Positions 20,897-32,905 of a stretch of DNA of 64,000 bases are shown in pieces (within the stretch, counting starts at the first letter, position 1; each line of letters opens with the position of its first letter). The stretch comes from Staphylotrichum longicolle (lineage: Eukaryota > Ascomycota > Sordariomycetes > Sordariales > Chaetomiaceae). Position numbers and translations under genes: made by a program. Location of the stretch: NCBI GenBank assembly GCA_019096155.1, contig JAHCVI010000005.1, positions 1,684,468 through 1,748,467 on the forward strand, written 5' to 3'. The notes beneath the pieces were generated by a model. It made no database searches, was not told the DNA's origin, and was given only the letters and a program-made list of their open reading frames with translations.

Positions 20897-21664
20897 TCAG
20901 CAAATGACGCAGCCGCAAGTCTTGCTATTCTGTCTAACCGGAGTCGGGGCGCGCGGGATAGCCTGTCGTGAAGGGGTGGCAGCGCGGCTGGGGGCAGCGG
21001 GACGGCTTGGAGTGCCAGGGCGGCTTGGAGGGTAGGTCGCCGCAGCGGCCCCGGGGACTGCCAGGGCGAACCCGAGAGCGGGCTGGCCGGATATGTGCCC
21101 GACGTAGATGTTGCCGATGGTCTTGCCCAGCTTGCGAGCCACACTCCCCGCCGTCCTGCCCAGTTCTGTCTTCAACATTGCGGCGTTGTGCTGTCCCTTG
21201 GCGTTGATCCATGTGCCCGGCTCCCAGCTATCGGCGACCTGGAGCGCCTTGATGGCCTTGCGCGTGTTTTCGTTGTCGATGTTGGGGATGACGATGAGGT
21301 TGACTTCGGAGTTGCTCACTCCAACCCTGCTCAAAGCATGGGCGACGAGGTCCTTCGTCTTGAAATACCCATCCTCGCCCGCATGCATGTTCTGGAGGCT
21401 GTCGAGCACGAGGACCTCGTGGTTAATGGAGATGTTGATCCTGGCTCGCAGATAGGTTTCAGCCTCAACCGAAAACCCGGCAAAGTCGGTCGGGGCCGCC
21501 GTGCTGCCATAGACCGTCTTCATGAGCGAGGCAAAGTTAGGTCTTTTTGTGAAGTTTTCAGCTTTTGGGACAAATCTGTCTGTTTTCGGATCCGTGGTGT
21601 ACGCGCTGCGAGGGATATTCTCGACCTGAATGTAACGACGAAAGGGGGTGGCAGGGCGAGACAT
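20897..21664 (-). CDS. Hypothetical protein, 255 aa, with C-terminal CaaX-type motif
   Basis: A single open frame from ATG 21664 (AAAATGTCTCG context) to TGA 20897. The N-terminal about 170 residues look globular, with YIQVENIPRSAYT, a segment INHEVLVLDSLQNMHAGEDG and a predicted alternating strand VNLIVIPNIDNENTRKAI. The tail is low-complexity, with repeats of the form PSRPGTPSRPAAPSRAATPS, and the protein ends SKTCGCVIC. The last four residues, CVIC, fit a CaaX prenylation box (two aliphatic residues between Cys and the terminal residue), with a further Cys two residues upstream. If used, the protein would be lipid-anchored to a membrane through a flexible tail. No other domain is recognised, and the biochemical role is unknown. 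Confidence 0.72.
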   Translation of the reverse strand: MSRPATPFRRYIQVENIPRSAYTTDPKTDRFVPKAENFTKRPNFASLMKTVYGSTAAPTDFAGFSVEAETYLRARINISINHEVLVLDSLQNMHAGEDGYFKTKDLVAHALSRVGVSNSEVNLIVIPNIDNENTRKAIKALQVADSWEPGTWINAKGQHNAAMLKTELGRTAGSVARKLGKTIGNIYVGHISGQPALGFALAVPGAAAATYPPSRPGTPSRPAAPSRAATPSRQAIPRAPTPVRQNSKTCGCVIC

Positions 21665-23638
21665 TTTGATGGTGATGTTGGATCAAAAGCTGGACTGTTG
21701 AAGTGCCGCCTGGGCTACTGTGGTAGTGATGCGTAAAGTGTGTTGGATGAAGTAAAGGTGTGATGAAAGTGGATGAAGATGTCTGTTCAAAAGGTATGAT
21801 TCGAGGAGTGGCTGCTCCCAGCCATTTATCTTGACGTGCGAGCCATGGAGAAAGACGATATTCCGTTCCCAACCGCAAGCTCGTAAACTGTAGGCGGCGT
21901 TGTCCAGTTTCACCCCGTGGTCTCACACGCCAAAGTCAACCAAACAAGCCCCTCGGACAGTCGGCACCTCAATGTTTATGGAGGGCGATTGACACGCTCG
22001 AACCAAGTCGTTTACGAGTCATACGACGCGCCAAAATGAATAAGACTGCTGACGTCTGGTTTGAGATTTTCAGTATTGGCCCTGGCAGACAAGGAGAAAT
22101 GACCAAAATAGAATGCGGCGCTCGAGGTAAGACACCTGGGACTGGTGCAACAGAGCTGTGCCACACTCTGCTGCGCTTGTCGTTCTCTGACTGTGCCACC
22201 GCTGCACTGGCCTTGACTGACTCCCATCTGAAATGGGCAACGTTTTGCGTTACGATTGCTCCAATTATCATGCCTCCAGAAGCAAGTAATGTCTTTCGGT
22301 GAAAGATGCTGTCGGTAAGCACAGTTTCATGATTTCATCTGTGGGATCAGAGGCCAGAAAGGTTATCAAGACCCTGGCATTTTCAGAACAATAGAACGAA
22401 TCCAGCTAGTTTCAATTTGCAAGCCCCCAACTCCAGTGTACTTTGCCAATGTCATGCATCATCCACACCCGGGGCGCCGGACCTCACCGACCAAGACCAG
22501 GTGTGCATTGGTGCAAAATGCTGCGCAATCTTGTTCTCCTTTCTGAGATGAGCTTCAAGTGTTTCCAACGCAATAGAGTCAGAGAAACTGGGTGACAACT
22601 ATTCGATCTCAAGAATATCAAACCGCCAATGCTGCATGCAATAGTTAAGGGCTTTGTGTCTGGGATCCAGGGCAGTTGTGTTGAAGCAAGTGTTTGGTTA
22701 CAGTAAGGACTTAAGGTCAAGGTTGGGCGGACAAATCGGATGGCTGCCAAGATCTGCTATGGGGCAGGGGTTCGGAATAATTGTTAACGTTAGCGTCAAG
22801 CGAGGTGGCGCTTGTGCCGCAGGTCGGAACCTGGAATGTCAGAGCTCCAAGCTTCCCCAGATCTGCAGAGCCGCAACACCAACTTCAATTGTCGTCGCGA
22901 CTGCGGGGCAGCACTTGTTCTTCTTGCATCGCGCCTGCTGCCTGCGCTCACCGACGGTCGTGATCGCGTGGAAGCATAGACCATCGAGACCCCGCCAGCT
23001 GCCACAGCAACGCTAGCGATAAACGATGCGATCGCGACTTAGCGGCCCCACAACCGTCCAGTCCACCGACAGACCGCGACTTCGTCCCATCCCGCGATCG
23101 TCCCGTGAAAAAATCCCGAGTCCACTCCTGCCCAGAGCGGATGCGATTCCCACCTGCGAACCCGCCGTCGCTAAACTGGGGAGGAGTATCTGAGCCATTG
23201 CTGTCCAACTGGTCTACCTGGTAAAGACCTTCTTGACACTCAAATTTTTTTGTCCTCTTTAGATGTGTCGTTAAGGGCGACGGGCGAGGAAAAAGCTGCC
23301 TGGTTTTTGTCTCGTGTGTGGTGTTGGTCTTGTTCCGCCATTGGGTTGAAGTTACCCCTTTGTGCGCCAGGCAGTTTGCGCCCTCATCGCTCCCTCTCTC
23401 CCGTGGTCGTCATGGTCGCACCTTCCTCGCACCACCAACCCGCCGCTCTCCTTCCTCGCTTCTTTCCCTGCCCCGCGTCGCTCTTTCCTGCTCCTTCCTG
23501 CTCCCAGCCCACGGCGAGTGGGAAATTTCTGGCACCGCGGCTGGTGCGAGGCAGCGGCGACCCTTTCTCTTTTCTCTCCCCAACTCGCGGACCAAACTCT
23601 TCCTCACGACCAATAAAGTGAGGAAGCAACGACTGACG
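21665..23638. other. Intergenic spacer, 2.0 kb, divergent promoters
   Basis: Separates the CaaX gene and the Ulp1-like gene. Only short ORFs, such as an 88-codon frame at 22036-22302, are present and none has a recognisable motif. The stretch from about 23330 is C/T-rich, typical of a fungal 5' leader ahead of the 23639 start codon. Confidence 0.45.
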
Positions 23639-26600
23639 ATGCCCGCACAAGCTCCCACTCCGCGCACCACGCGCAATAGCCGTGGACTGCGCAGCAGTCC
23701 AAGCGTTTCGTCCGTCGCCCCTTGCTTGGGCAATCCCAGAGTTTCCCGCCGCCGCAGCAGCGGCACCCCCACCGCCACCAATTTCGTAGGTCGAAATCGG
23801 TCGAGATCGGGCTTCTTTGGGCCTCGGTACATCCCAAGGAAGGAGCGACATGGCTGACATTGACGCTTTGCCTTACAGACCCGGGCGCTCGCCCTCTCCA
23901 CCGCCGCCGACCCCGCCACCCCAACACCCCGCGCGCGGTTCGCGCCATCCTCTCCTTCCCCCGCCCAGACTCCTGCCCTCGCGGCAATCCCGGAGGAGCA
24001 GCAGCAGCCTACGACTCCCGCAGCTGCTCTTCCCGCGGTCGCTCGACCGCCCGTCTACCCTCCGCCGGTCGCTCTTCCCCCGACCACCCCATACATTTTC
24101 ACCCCGCCGCCGAGAACCTCTTCGCCGCTCGAGCACCCGCGGGTCACTGCCATCAGAGGCACCCCGTCGGGAAGTGCGAGGAGGAACGCCTCGCCGAGAA
24201 CTCCGGTCCGGTACACCCGGTACATCACAAGATTTGTCGACGCAACACCGTCGAACTCGCCCGCCCCCGCCCCCAAAAGCCCCGGGGAGGAGACTAGCCT
24301 GTTTCGACAGCGCCGCGACCAAGAAGGAGAGGAGAAGTTTGCCCGGGAGTTGTGGATCGCGATCCGCAACGACCACTACATGAGAGGGTGTTGGTGCGGC
24401 CTGCCAAACATTTACAATTCAAGAGAGGAGGCGGAAGCTGCGGCGGGACACCTGCGATTCTACGTGGTCGGGTCCAAGAACAAGAACCTGCGCGTCCTCC
24501 AGAAAAAGGACGATTTTGGCTGGCACTGCAATTGCGGCAACGACGAGTACCAGGCAGTTTACGAAGCGCTCATTAATTCCAACGGCAAGCGCGCGGCTCA
24601 AGAGACCGAGATCGACCTGATTGCGCAGAGCCAAGACTCGGAGAGCAGCAACAGCAGCAACAAGGGCATTGACCGTGTCGTGCCTGCACCCGCCGAACCG
24701 GCCTCAGACGAGGTTTCAGCGCGCCACCACTCGATGTGGTCTCAAGCTTGCGGCATCGTCAGTCGTGCTGTCGCGACAATGGGCAGTCCGCTCGTTTCCA
24801 TTCTCGGCAAGCTCCGTGAACAGTTCTGTGGCGACCACTACGAGACCCTTGACACGCGCCAAAAAGACACCGGAAGTAACGCCATCATTGTCAAGAGACT
24901 CAAGCGACAAGCGGCAGTGTCACCGGCAACACAACCACTTTCAGACGATGAAGATGACGGCTTCGACGACCTTGTTTGGACTGATAACCCCACCAAGCGC
25001 ATCGGCTTTGAGAACCTGCAGCGTCTCGTGGATGCCTTCTCGACTCAATATGACATTCTCAAGGAGGGCAACATTATCGGCGGCTCGTCAATCGCAGACA
25101 TCGAATCGCAAATCCAGGATCACCAAGACCTCGGGACTAGCATCGCGGTCCACAAGTATCAAGAATACCAGTTCGGGCCAATGCTGCCTGAAGAATCCGA
25201 CGATGAGAAAGCGACCAAATTCCTCAAGACTTGGTCAGCGTACCGTGAGAACCTGCAAAACAGCGTCACGTTCATCATGCAGATTTACGACTGCGACTTG
25301 TTTAGGGACCTGAGGAGGAAGCATCCCGTGCCGCTGCGTCGCTTGTCGCTCGGAAACACCATCTTTAGGCAAACCGCGATGATGGTGGGCAAATTCTTCG
25401 AATTCCTCTGCTCGCTTGACGACAGAATCGACAAGGCCACACTCAAGGCCCTGAGCCAGATGGTTGTGGATGCTAATGCCATCCACAAACAAGAGATGCT
25501 GCCGAGCTACGTCGAACTAAAGCACAATCCGACCGAAGCCATGCCGGGACACTTCCCCGAGGACAAGGTGTCGATCATGGAGGACGTTCCCGCCAGCGAG
25601 TTCGAGATCCAGCCTCTGTACGATTTTCGGTTCCCGGAGTCGGAGCCCTGCGACTGGGAGGAGCAGATCAGACCTGGCGATTACAGATTGGTGCCAGAGC
25701 CCAAGGGTATCTTAAAGCCATCGAAAGAGTGGGATCTTCCGGCCTCGCCCAGATACGTCAAGACTCCGGAAAAGAAGAGGAAGCTTGCCTTCATGAGCCC
25801 AGTGTCGAAATTCATCCCACCTGCGCATATTCCCGCGAAGGTCATGACACCACAAGAGGCTGAGCGAATTGTCAAGGCGAAGCTTAGGGCAGAAGTCCTT
25901 CGCGATGAGCACTCCGTTCGCATGCTGGAGGCCTCGAGAACAGTCTCCAGACATGAAATGTCTCTCAGTCTTCAAGACAAATGGAATCTCGAGGCACTGG
26001 AGAACGACGACCAGGAGATGGGCTTGACGTACCACGCTCAAAAGTACGATGGCTTTCTCAACAATCTGCAGGACGACCTGGAGAAGCGTGCCAAGGAAGA
26101 CAAAGAAAACCAGAAGAAGCCGACACTGAAACTTACTCCTCGGCGACGAAAGGTCCAGATCCCGCTCCCAGCTCTCCCGTCTACTCCGGAGATGCGCCGG
26201 CGTGCAGCTCATCTCCTCGAGAACGACACGACCAGTCCTGCCTCGACTCCTGGGATCAACCCGCTGATGCGGCCCAAGGTGGAGGAGAAACCGCCCAAGC
26301 CCGTTGAAAAGAAGCGGGAACCCGCCACCCTCGAAGAGTTCTTTGCAGCCGACGATGACAACCTCGAGATCTCCATCAACAAGCTCGAGCAGCTGCAGCT
26401 TGATCGCCAGATCCGAGAAGAGTTTGAGTCCGGCGTTCGGCGTGAAATCGAGGACAAGCGGAGACGCGAGGAAGAAGCAGCAATCCGCGAGAAAAAGCGC
26501 CGCATCGAAGAGGAGCGTCGACGCCAGGAGGAAGAACGTCGCCGCAAGGAAGAACAAGATCGCCTCGAGAAAGCTGCTCGGCAGAAGAAGGAGGCCGAGG

Positions 26601-27373
26601 TGTTTGCCGCGCTTACCGGGTTGAGGCAACCTACCAAGCCCCTCATTACGGACTTGTCCGACGATTGGGGCGTCAAAGTCACCAATGCCGCCAACGCAAA
26701 CCCGAATGTCGAGCTTGTCAAAACCCTTGAGGGACAGCCGCTTACCAGGCGCGATTTTGAGGAAATGCTGCTTCCGCCGACTGCATGGCTGAATGACAAT
26801 ATTATCATTGGCTCGATCTTTCACGTCGCCGATTACATCAACAAAGCGAAGGGTGCGACAGATCAGGAGCCCAAGTGTGCCGCATTCACCTCATTCTTCT
26901 GGAACCGTCTTCTCGATCACGGCCCCAAAGGGTGTGGCCGCCTGCTGCGGAGAGCCGGCGTCCGCAAGGCGAATATTCTCAATATCGACACAATCCTCAT
27001 TCCCATCTGCGCGCAGTCTCACTGGACACTGGCAGTCATCCGCCCCGGAAAGAGGACCGTTGCACACATTGACTCGATGCGGGCGGGCAGTGGCGATTCG
27101 GCCGTCAAGAACAAACTCCTCGAGCTGGTGCGCTTCATCCTGGAGGACGAATTTGTCGAAGCCGACTGGAGCGCCGTTGACTACGAAGCGCCGCGCCAGA
27201 CCAATGGCTGGGACTGCGGCGTCTTTACCATCACCAACGCCATTTGCATGGCGCTGGGTCTGAACCCGAAGTTCTCGTACACCGAGCGCGAATTGACGCT
27301 GCAGCGGAGACGTCTGGCCGCGATGCTGCTCAACGAGGGTTTCAAGGGCGACTTCAGCCTCGACGGGTTTTGA
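23639..27373 (+). CDS. ULP1: Ulp1/SENP-type SUMO-specific cysteine protease, 1213 aa
   Basis: Exons 23639-23785 and 23879-27373. The 93-nt intron has donor GTAGGT, branch CTGAC and acceptor CTTACAG; it is phase 0 and opens the large frame well upstream of its first internal start codon. The C-terminal 200 residues are a C48 protease domain. The catalytic residues are H1097 in SHWTLAVI, D1114 in VAHIDSM, Q1156 in APRQTNGWDCG and C1162. The spacing of 17, 42 and 6 closely matches yeast Ulp1. The family processes the SUMO precursor and removes SUMO from targets, often at the nuclear envelope. Residues about 860-965 form a highly charged coiled coil (REEEAAIREKKRRIEEERR). The N-terminal 150 residues are Pro/Ser/Arg-rich and disordered. 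Whether it corresponds to Ulp1 or a paralogue cannot be fixed by eye. Confidence 0.92.
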
Positions 27374-28526
27374 TCGGGAGATGACACATTCCTCCCAGCC
27401 TCCGTGAAGACGATGAGATGAAAGTCAGCCGTATCCTGAAAACCTCGAATCTGTTTCTGCGACTCGGGCAATCAGCCACAACAATGTCATCAACAACCCC
27501 GCCCAACTACTAACAACTCCCTTTCCCTTTCCGGTTTGACGATGGGCAAAGTTCAAGTCATCGACTGGTATGTTCCACGCGATTCCCGAAAAGCGTACCA
27601 CCGGAAAATCGATGGCCCCAACCTCTGCGCGACCTTCGCCCACTCACACTCATCTCCACTTTCGGCCTGCAGAGTTTGACGATCGGCGGCGTCCAGCTTT
27701 GTCTGGTGAGAAGGCATGGAGACATTGACAACAATATCTGCGCAGCCTATTACCCACCCAGTTTCACCTGCGTTTCTCGAACCTGACGGGCAACGCTCAA
27801 CGCTGGAACCCTACATTGTCGCGCAGCATCAGAAGACGAAACGACCGCGGTATCACACATTTTTGCACATTGACATCTTCCGAGTCAACGACGGGCGGGG
27901 TCTGTCTCGCAATCTTCATCTCCTTTGGACGCGAGCACTGCGGATGATGCTACGAGGTGTGCTGTACAACAATTTTCTCTGACATTTGACTTTTCCATGG
28001 GCCGGCGGCATATCAAAACATCGGATCGGACAGGCGGGTTCTCTGATTTTACACAACACAGCACCGAGTCGCTGGCATTTCGAAGTCGGCTGGCGTTACT
28101 GGAACTGGGCAGGCCAGGAGGCGAGATACAACAACTGGCGGTGAAAAGACGGAGTTTTTGGTTTGGGATTGGGGCTCCTTTTGAGGATGATCTGCTTCGC
28201 TTCTTGTTTTGAGGGATTTTGGCCCTTGCCGAACTGGTGGATCTTATCCACCTCTGGGCGGTTTAAGGGTGTTCGAAGGGAGGTGGGACATGGCAAGACA
28301 TGGATGGTCTTCTTGTCATGTGTGTTTGGTTTACTCTTGGTTCTTGTCGCATGGCCGGCTGGCTGGTGGTTATTTCTTCTTATCTTTGGGGCGGCGTTGT
28401 TTCTCTACGGGCTGGTGGCTTGTTGATACCCCCCTGGCGGCGAACCAGTGTTTGAGTACTCTTTTCTTTTGGCATTTTTGGGCGGATGGACTGCTACAAG
28501 GTTGGAGATGGGTTGGCCGAACCGGC

Positions 28527-28776
28527 TGGGATATCACGCTTTGGAACCTGTTGAGCTCAGGTGAGCTTGAGCTGTCTTTGCTCGCTCGCTTGGTGCTCCG
28601 GGGTGGTGGGGCGGGATAATACCCTGGGCTGCTGGAAGGTTGCGGGGTGGAATGGACGGATTGATGGGCTGTCGCGGTTGGGATCTCGCGCTTTGGTACC
28701 TGTTGAGCTCAGGCGAGCTTGAGCTGTCAATCTGCTCGCTCGCTTGTGTGCTCGAGGTGGTGGGGTGGGATAATAC
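28527..28776 (+). repeat. Diverged direct repeat, two copies of about 97 bp
   Basis: Copy 1 is at about 28527-28622 and copy 2 at about 28678-28776, with starts about 151 bp apart. Both read a GGGAT-TCGCGCTTTGG-type start, then CTGTTGAGCTCAGG, GAGCTTGAGCTGTC, CTCGCTCGCTTG and end in GGGATAATAC, with scattered substitutions and small indels. No coding content is evident. It looks like a local tandem duplication of non-coding DNA. Confidence 0.8.
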
Positions 28777-30957
28777 AACTGCAACTGCCTGGCCGATGCC
28801 TAAAATCTTGCGACTCAGCTGCTGTGAGTGACGTGTAGGAGCGCGGGCCGTAATGTTTATCTGTTCTAGGGGTGTCATGGCTGGAAAGCCTTGCAGGCTT
28901 CCGAAAGGTGAGATGTCAGATCGCATGTTGCTGCCTGGTCATTCATGGTCTCCTGGACTCCTGGCTTCTTGCCTTCGTCATCACTGTTGCTCAGAAATGG
29001 ATGCCTGGGCTTCGGTGACGTGGACCTGTCCATCCCATCAGCACGCCCCTTCAATTCTGGGCCACTCAGGGGGGGTGGCCACACGAGATATCACACGTCT
29101 TGCTTCTACTCCATAGAGGTTTCTTGTGAGTAGGGTCCCTGTGACAAGCCCACACACTTCAATATCTGGACCCTGGTTCTGTACATATCCAAAGATCTCC
29201 GAGGCAAGCGCTCACTCAGGTGGAAGTCAGGGGTCCGGGACAAATTGACATGCGGACGCAGGCACGACAAACATCCAGCGCTTGATGATCACCTTGATGG
29301 GACGCAAAACATTACTGGATACCACCACGGTATGTTCCAGGAATCACACCATCTCATGAGTGTGTACCCGTAGTTAAGGTGGACTTGAGTCTTGACGATG
29401 AGCGGGAGCTGCGGCTGGGGCAGCTTGTCAGCAATGTCCACTCCCTCCCTGCCTGAGGGACAGGTCGATGAACTTGAGAACTGCGGCGGTATCTGCGATA
29501 CAGCGTCCGGTCCGTCCCCAGATTAACTTGACTTGAGCAACAGTGAGGTCCGGCACAAACTCTCAAGGGTTCACTGCAAAAGATCACAACTGGCTGGCCA
29601 CACTGCTGGTAGGTAAGACGGTGGGATGGTCTGCATGGGGACAGTGGTATCAGTCGCTTCCATGAAGACGAGGGCGACCGACTGGTATGGGCATCACTGG
29701 CTTCTTGTCAACTCCAGGTCGCCATTTGCAGTCGACAGTCTGCAACACAAGGGTTGTAAGGCGTGACCATCTTCGTCGACGATGCACTTGGGACTTTCTG
29801 CCGGCTATCGAAGAAGGACAGGAACGAAGGGAAGATGGCGGGACGAGTGAGAACATGCCCCAGCCGCTTCCAGTCCAACGACGCTCAGGGTGTTCGTCCT
29901 TTCTTCTTTCCTCCTTCTCTTCCTTGCTTCTCTCTTTTTCCTTTCCCTCGGGTATGTGGAATGACACGGCAAACAGAGAAAGCAGCAGAGAAGCCCGTCA
30001 CTGGGCAACCCAGGGCCATCCCAGAGCCGACAGAGTGGACAAGGGGCCACCTGTTCGACGGGGCCCGGTGTTGACGCCATGCTTCGGCGACGCCGTCGCC
30101 CTAGTCCGTGAGCTCAGGGGTCCAGCCTCCACCACGAACGAGGCAAGAAACCATTAGTTGTTTGCGCGGGGTCTTTTCTGAGTTTTGACAGAGCCTGTAA
30201 GCGCTGCGTGGTGGATAGATGCGTGATCCGCCACAGTCATGGCGACAAATCACTGCTGTCACCGTCAACCAGCGGCAACGGGACCCCGTCACTCATCAAG
30301 AGACATGCATGCAATGGAGACACTACGACCGACGGGTGAACGGCATCAATGCCGACCTAACTCTACGCTGAGCACCGCGCAGAGCCTGCATCTGTCGCGT
30401 TCTCGCGTGCCCACGAAGCCCGCCGAGGCTTCACCGCACCACCACCGTCCATCCACCCCCTCCCGACAGGATGGAATCCAACCCACCCTATCTCCCCTCC
30501 TCACCGACCATTGCCAACCACAAAGCACAACTATTGCATCCCAGACAGTGCTAGCCAGCATCTCATCCCATCCCAATCCCACCCCCATCCAGCCAAGCCT
30601 ATCCTCTGTCAGTTGACAAAAACCCCCGTCCCAAGCGACAGAAACCTCGGCTCTCATTCTCCGGTACGACACCACTCCTTTTATTTACTTCTCGCCCCAT
30701 CTCGGCAAGAGACAGATAGCAGCAGAGACGTCCGGGAGGGGGAAGGGCAAGCGTCACCTTTCATCTCCCGTGATCAGTCCCGTGGCCGGAGCAATCCGAG
30801 AAAACGCAACACTACCAAGGGTACAGACGTGGGCTCCGGTGCAACGGTGCCATCCGACGCTCCCTTCATAGCATAAACATGAACCACCATGAATTTCGGC
30901 ACATCACACCCCCCATACCTCTCTCTCTTGGCTCGCGAAGGAAGGAACACAACTTCA

Positions 30958-30973
30958 CCCCCCCCCCCCCCCC
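30958..30973. repeat. Poly-C tract, 16 nt
   Basis: An uninterrupted run of 16 C residues followed by AAA. It is a simple repeat prone to length error in sequencing and replication. Confidence 0.9.
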
Positions 30974-31195
30974 AAACAGCTCGGGTCAACCCCCCAAACA
31001 ATGAACCCACTGCTCCTGCCCCACGTACCGTATCCTTCTCCCACCCTCCCCCCCTAGTCCCCGTCAGCACAGCAGGGCCACGACCAGTTTGATCCATTGG
31101 CCACGGCGACGGTCTGGCTGGTCTGATCTAGTGCAGTTGGACTGGGTAACTAGGTAGTTCTGGCGGCGCACTGACCGCACACTTGACCCTTGGGA

Positions 31196-31222
31196 CAACC
31201 AACCAACCAACCAAACCAACCA
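31196..31222. repeat. AACC simple repeat
   Basis: About six near-perfect AACC units, one of them with an extra A. There is no coding context. Confidence 0.85.
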
Positions 31223-31430
31223 TCCCAGCATCCCGGTTCCTTGGTGGTGGTGGTGGGTGGATGGCATGGAATTTGCCGTGCCCGCGGTGCGCACGAAATG
31301 AGTGCAACATCGCGCGACTCCACCACCCCTTTGGGCTAACAAGCTACTACTGCGTGGCCCAGTCCCCGAACCATGGACGCTGGGGTGGTATCGGCGACCT
31401 GGGGTCGTTAATCTGAGACGGAGCGTGGGG

Positions 31431-31453
31431 GGAGGGAAGGGAAGGGAAGGGGA
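31431..31453. repeat. GGGAA purine repeat
   Basis: Several GGGAA units in a purine-only stretch; non-coding. Confidence 0.75.
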
Positions 31454-32880
31454 AACGGTTTGCGTTTGTCCCGATTTGGGTCGGATGGTGCTGAGACGAC
31501 AAGTAGGGGACGTGGTAGGTGGGAAATTTGAGGTGGTTGTGGTATCATGGTGCTGGGAAGAGTGACAAGGAGCCAGATTCTTGATGTGCTTGGGTGGGCG
31601 AGCAGCCGCTGCTGCTGTTTGGTATTCCGTCCACACTGCGGACTGAGGACAGAACGTTTTTGGTTTCTGGTCGTTGCTTGCTCGCGCCGGTTTGGGGAGC
31701 TGGGCAGGGTCTCCGTCGCGGAGTGGGTGATATTCGTCTTGGGCAGCAGGGCCTTGCAGGGCCTTGCAGAGCCGGCCCCTGGTCGTGCATGGCCTCATCC
31801 GGGAAAGGAGCATGATCGTCACTGACTGCGGGGACAAGGTTGGGGTCTTCATTCTTGCGAGGCAAGGAAATGGTGGTCTCCGCCGGGTATTTCCAGTTGT
31901 CCACAGGCCACTTCTTCAGCAGTTGTGGAGTAAGATTGGGTTCTGGGCTTGTTTGCTGTGCTGTTAAAGTGAGGAGGCTCCGAGACAGGAGACGCAAGAG
32001 CTTCACGTTAGCGTTTGCAGTCCACGCGGCGAAGGATCAGCTATTGGAAGAGACAAGACCAGCAGAAGCGGTACCGCCCGGTGCTGATGCGCCCGGCAGC
32101 CTCGAATAGCCGCATCACCAAGCAGAGATCTGGGTAATTGGGTAATAGGGGCAATAGTTGGACCAGCTGAGGGCCCCAGGAGGGGTCGTCGTGGGTGACA
32201 GGCTCCACCGCCGAGCGGATTCAGGCAGAGAGACCCAAGACCCCACGTGCGGTGAGGCTCGAGGCTTGGCCCAAGAGGAAGAGATCTCTTGTGAACAGTC
32301 GGCTCGGCTTGACCCGAAGGCATCGGTGACGAGGGCCAAAAGAAGGCAACGGCGCCGGATCCTCAACTCAGCTGCCCCAGACCGACAGCCTTGTTTCGCG
32401 GGTGGCGTGAAGTGGATAAAGTCGGCCAGCCGTGAGCTAGTGTGTAACGCTAACGTTAATAACAGGGTGGTATTCTGCCGCGAACCGTTTTGCTGCGCGC
32501 TATGGGGATGGGGCACGATGGGGAGAGGTTGGGATTGGATTTGGAGGCGCTCAGGAGCTTGGCGGTGGAGTTGACAGGTCACTCGACAGAAAAGGTTCTG
32601 CGGGCGAGTTTTGAGTTGGCAGCACTGGCGGCGAGGATGTGGATGCAAACAGACCCAGAGACCTGCGTGCTCGTGCTGCTCAAGACGTGATTGGACTCTT
32701 GCAGTCCAGGCAGCGATGTCAATAGTGAGAAAACTCTGTGGTCCAGAACCAAGAAGGAGCGAACTCAACTTGTGCGATCCTTCTGGAACTTCCATGGAAG
32801 GTGTGGGTCGTCTCGACAGCGCTTGCCCCAGTCTGTCCTCGGCAGCGGCCTCTCCGTTCCATGCTGAAGTCGCATCGCAC

Positions 32881-32905
32881 CAACCTCAGCCAACCTCAGC
32901 CAACC
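32881..32905. repeat. Short tandem repeat, 10-bp unit
   Basis: CAACCTCAGC occurs twice in tandem, followed by a third partial unit CAACC. Confidence 0.8.

Noticed and set aside
22036..22302. 88-codon plus-strand ORF
   Set aside because: Too short to judge without conservation; no signal peptide, Cys pattern or domain.
32115..32795. 226-codon minus-strand ORF in the gene desert
   Set aside because: Has an ATG but a composition rich in Ser, His, Arg and Cys, typical of chance ORFs in GC-rich DNA; no domain.
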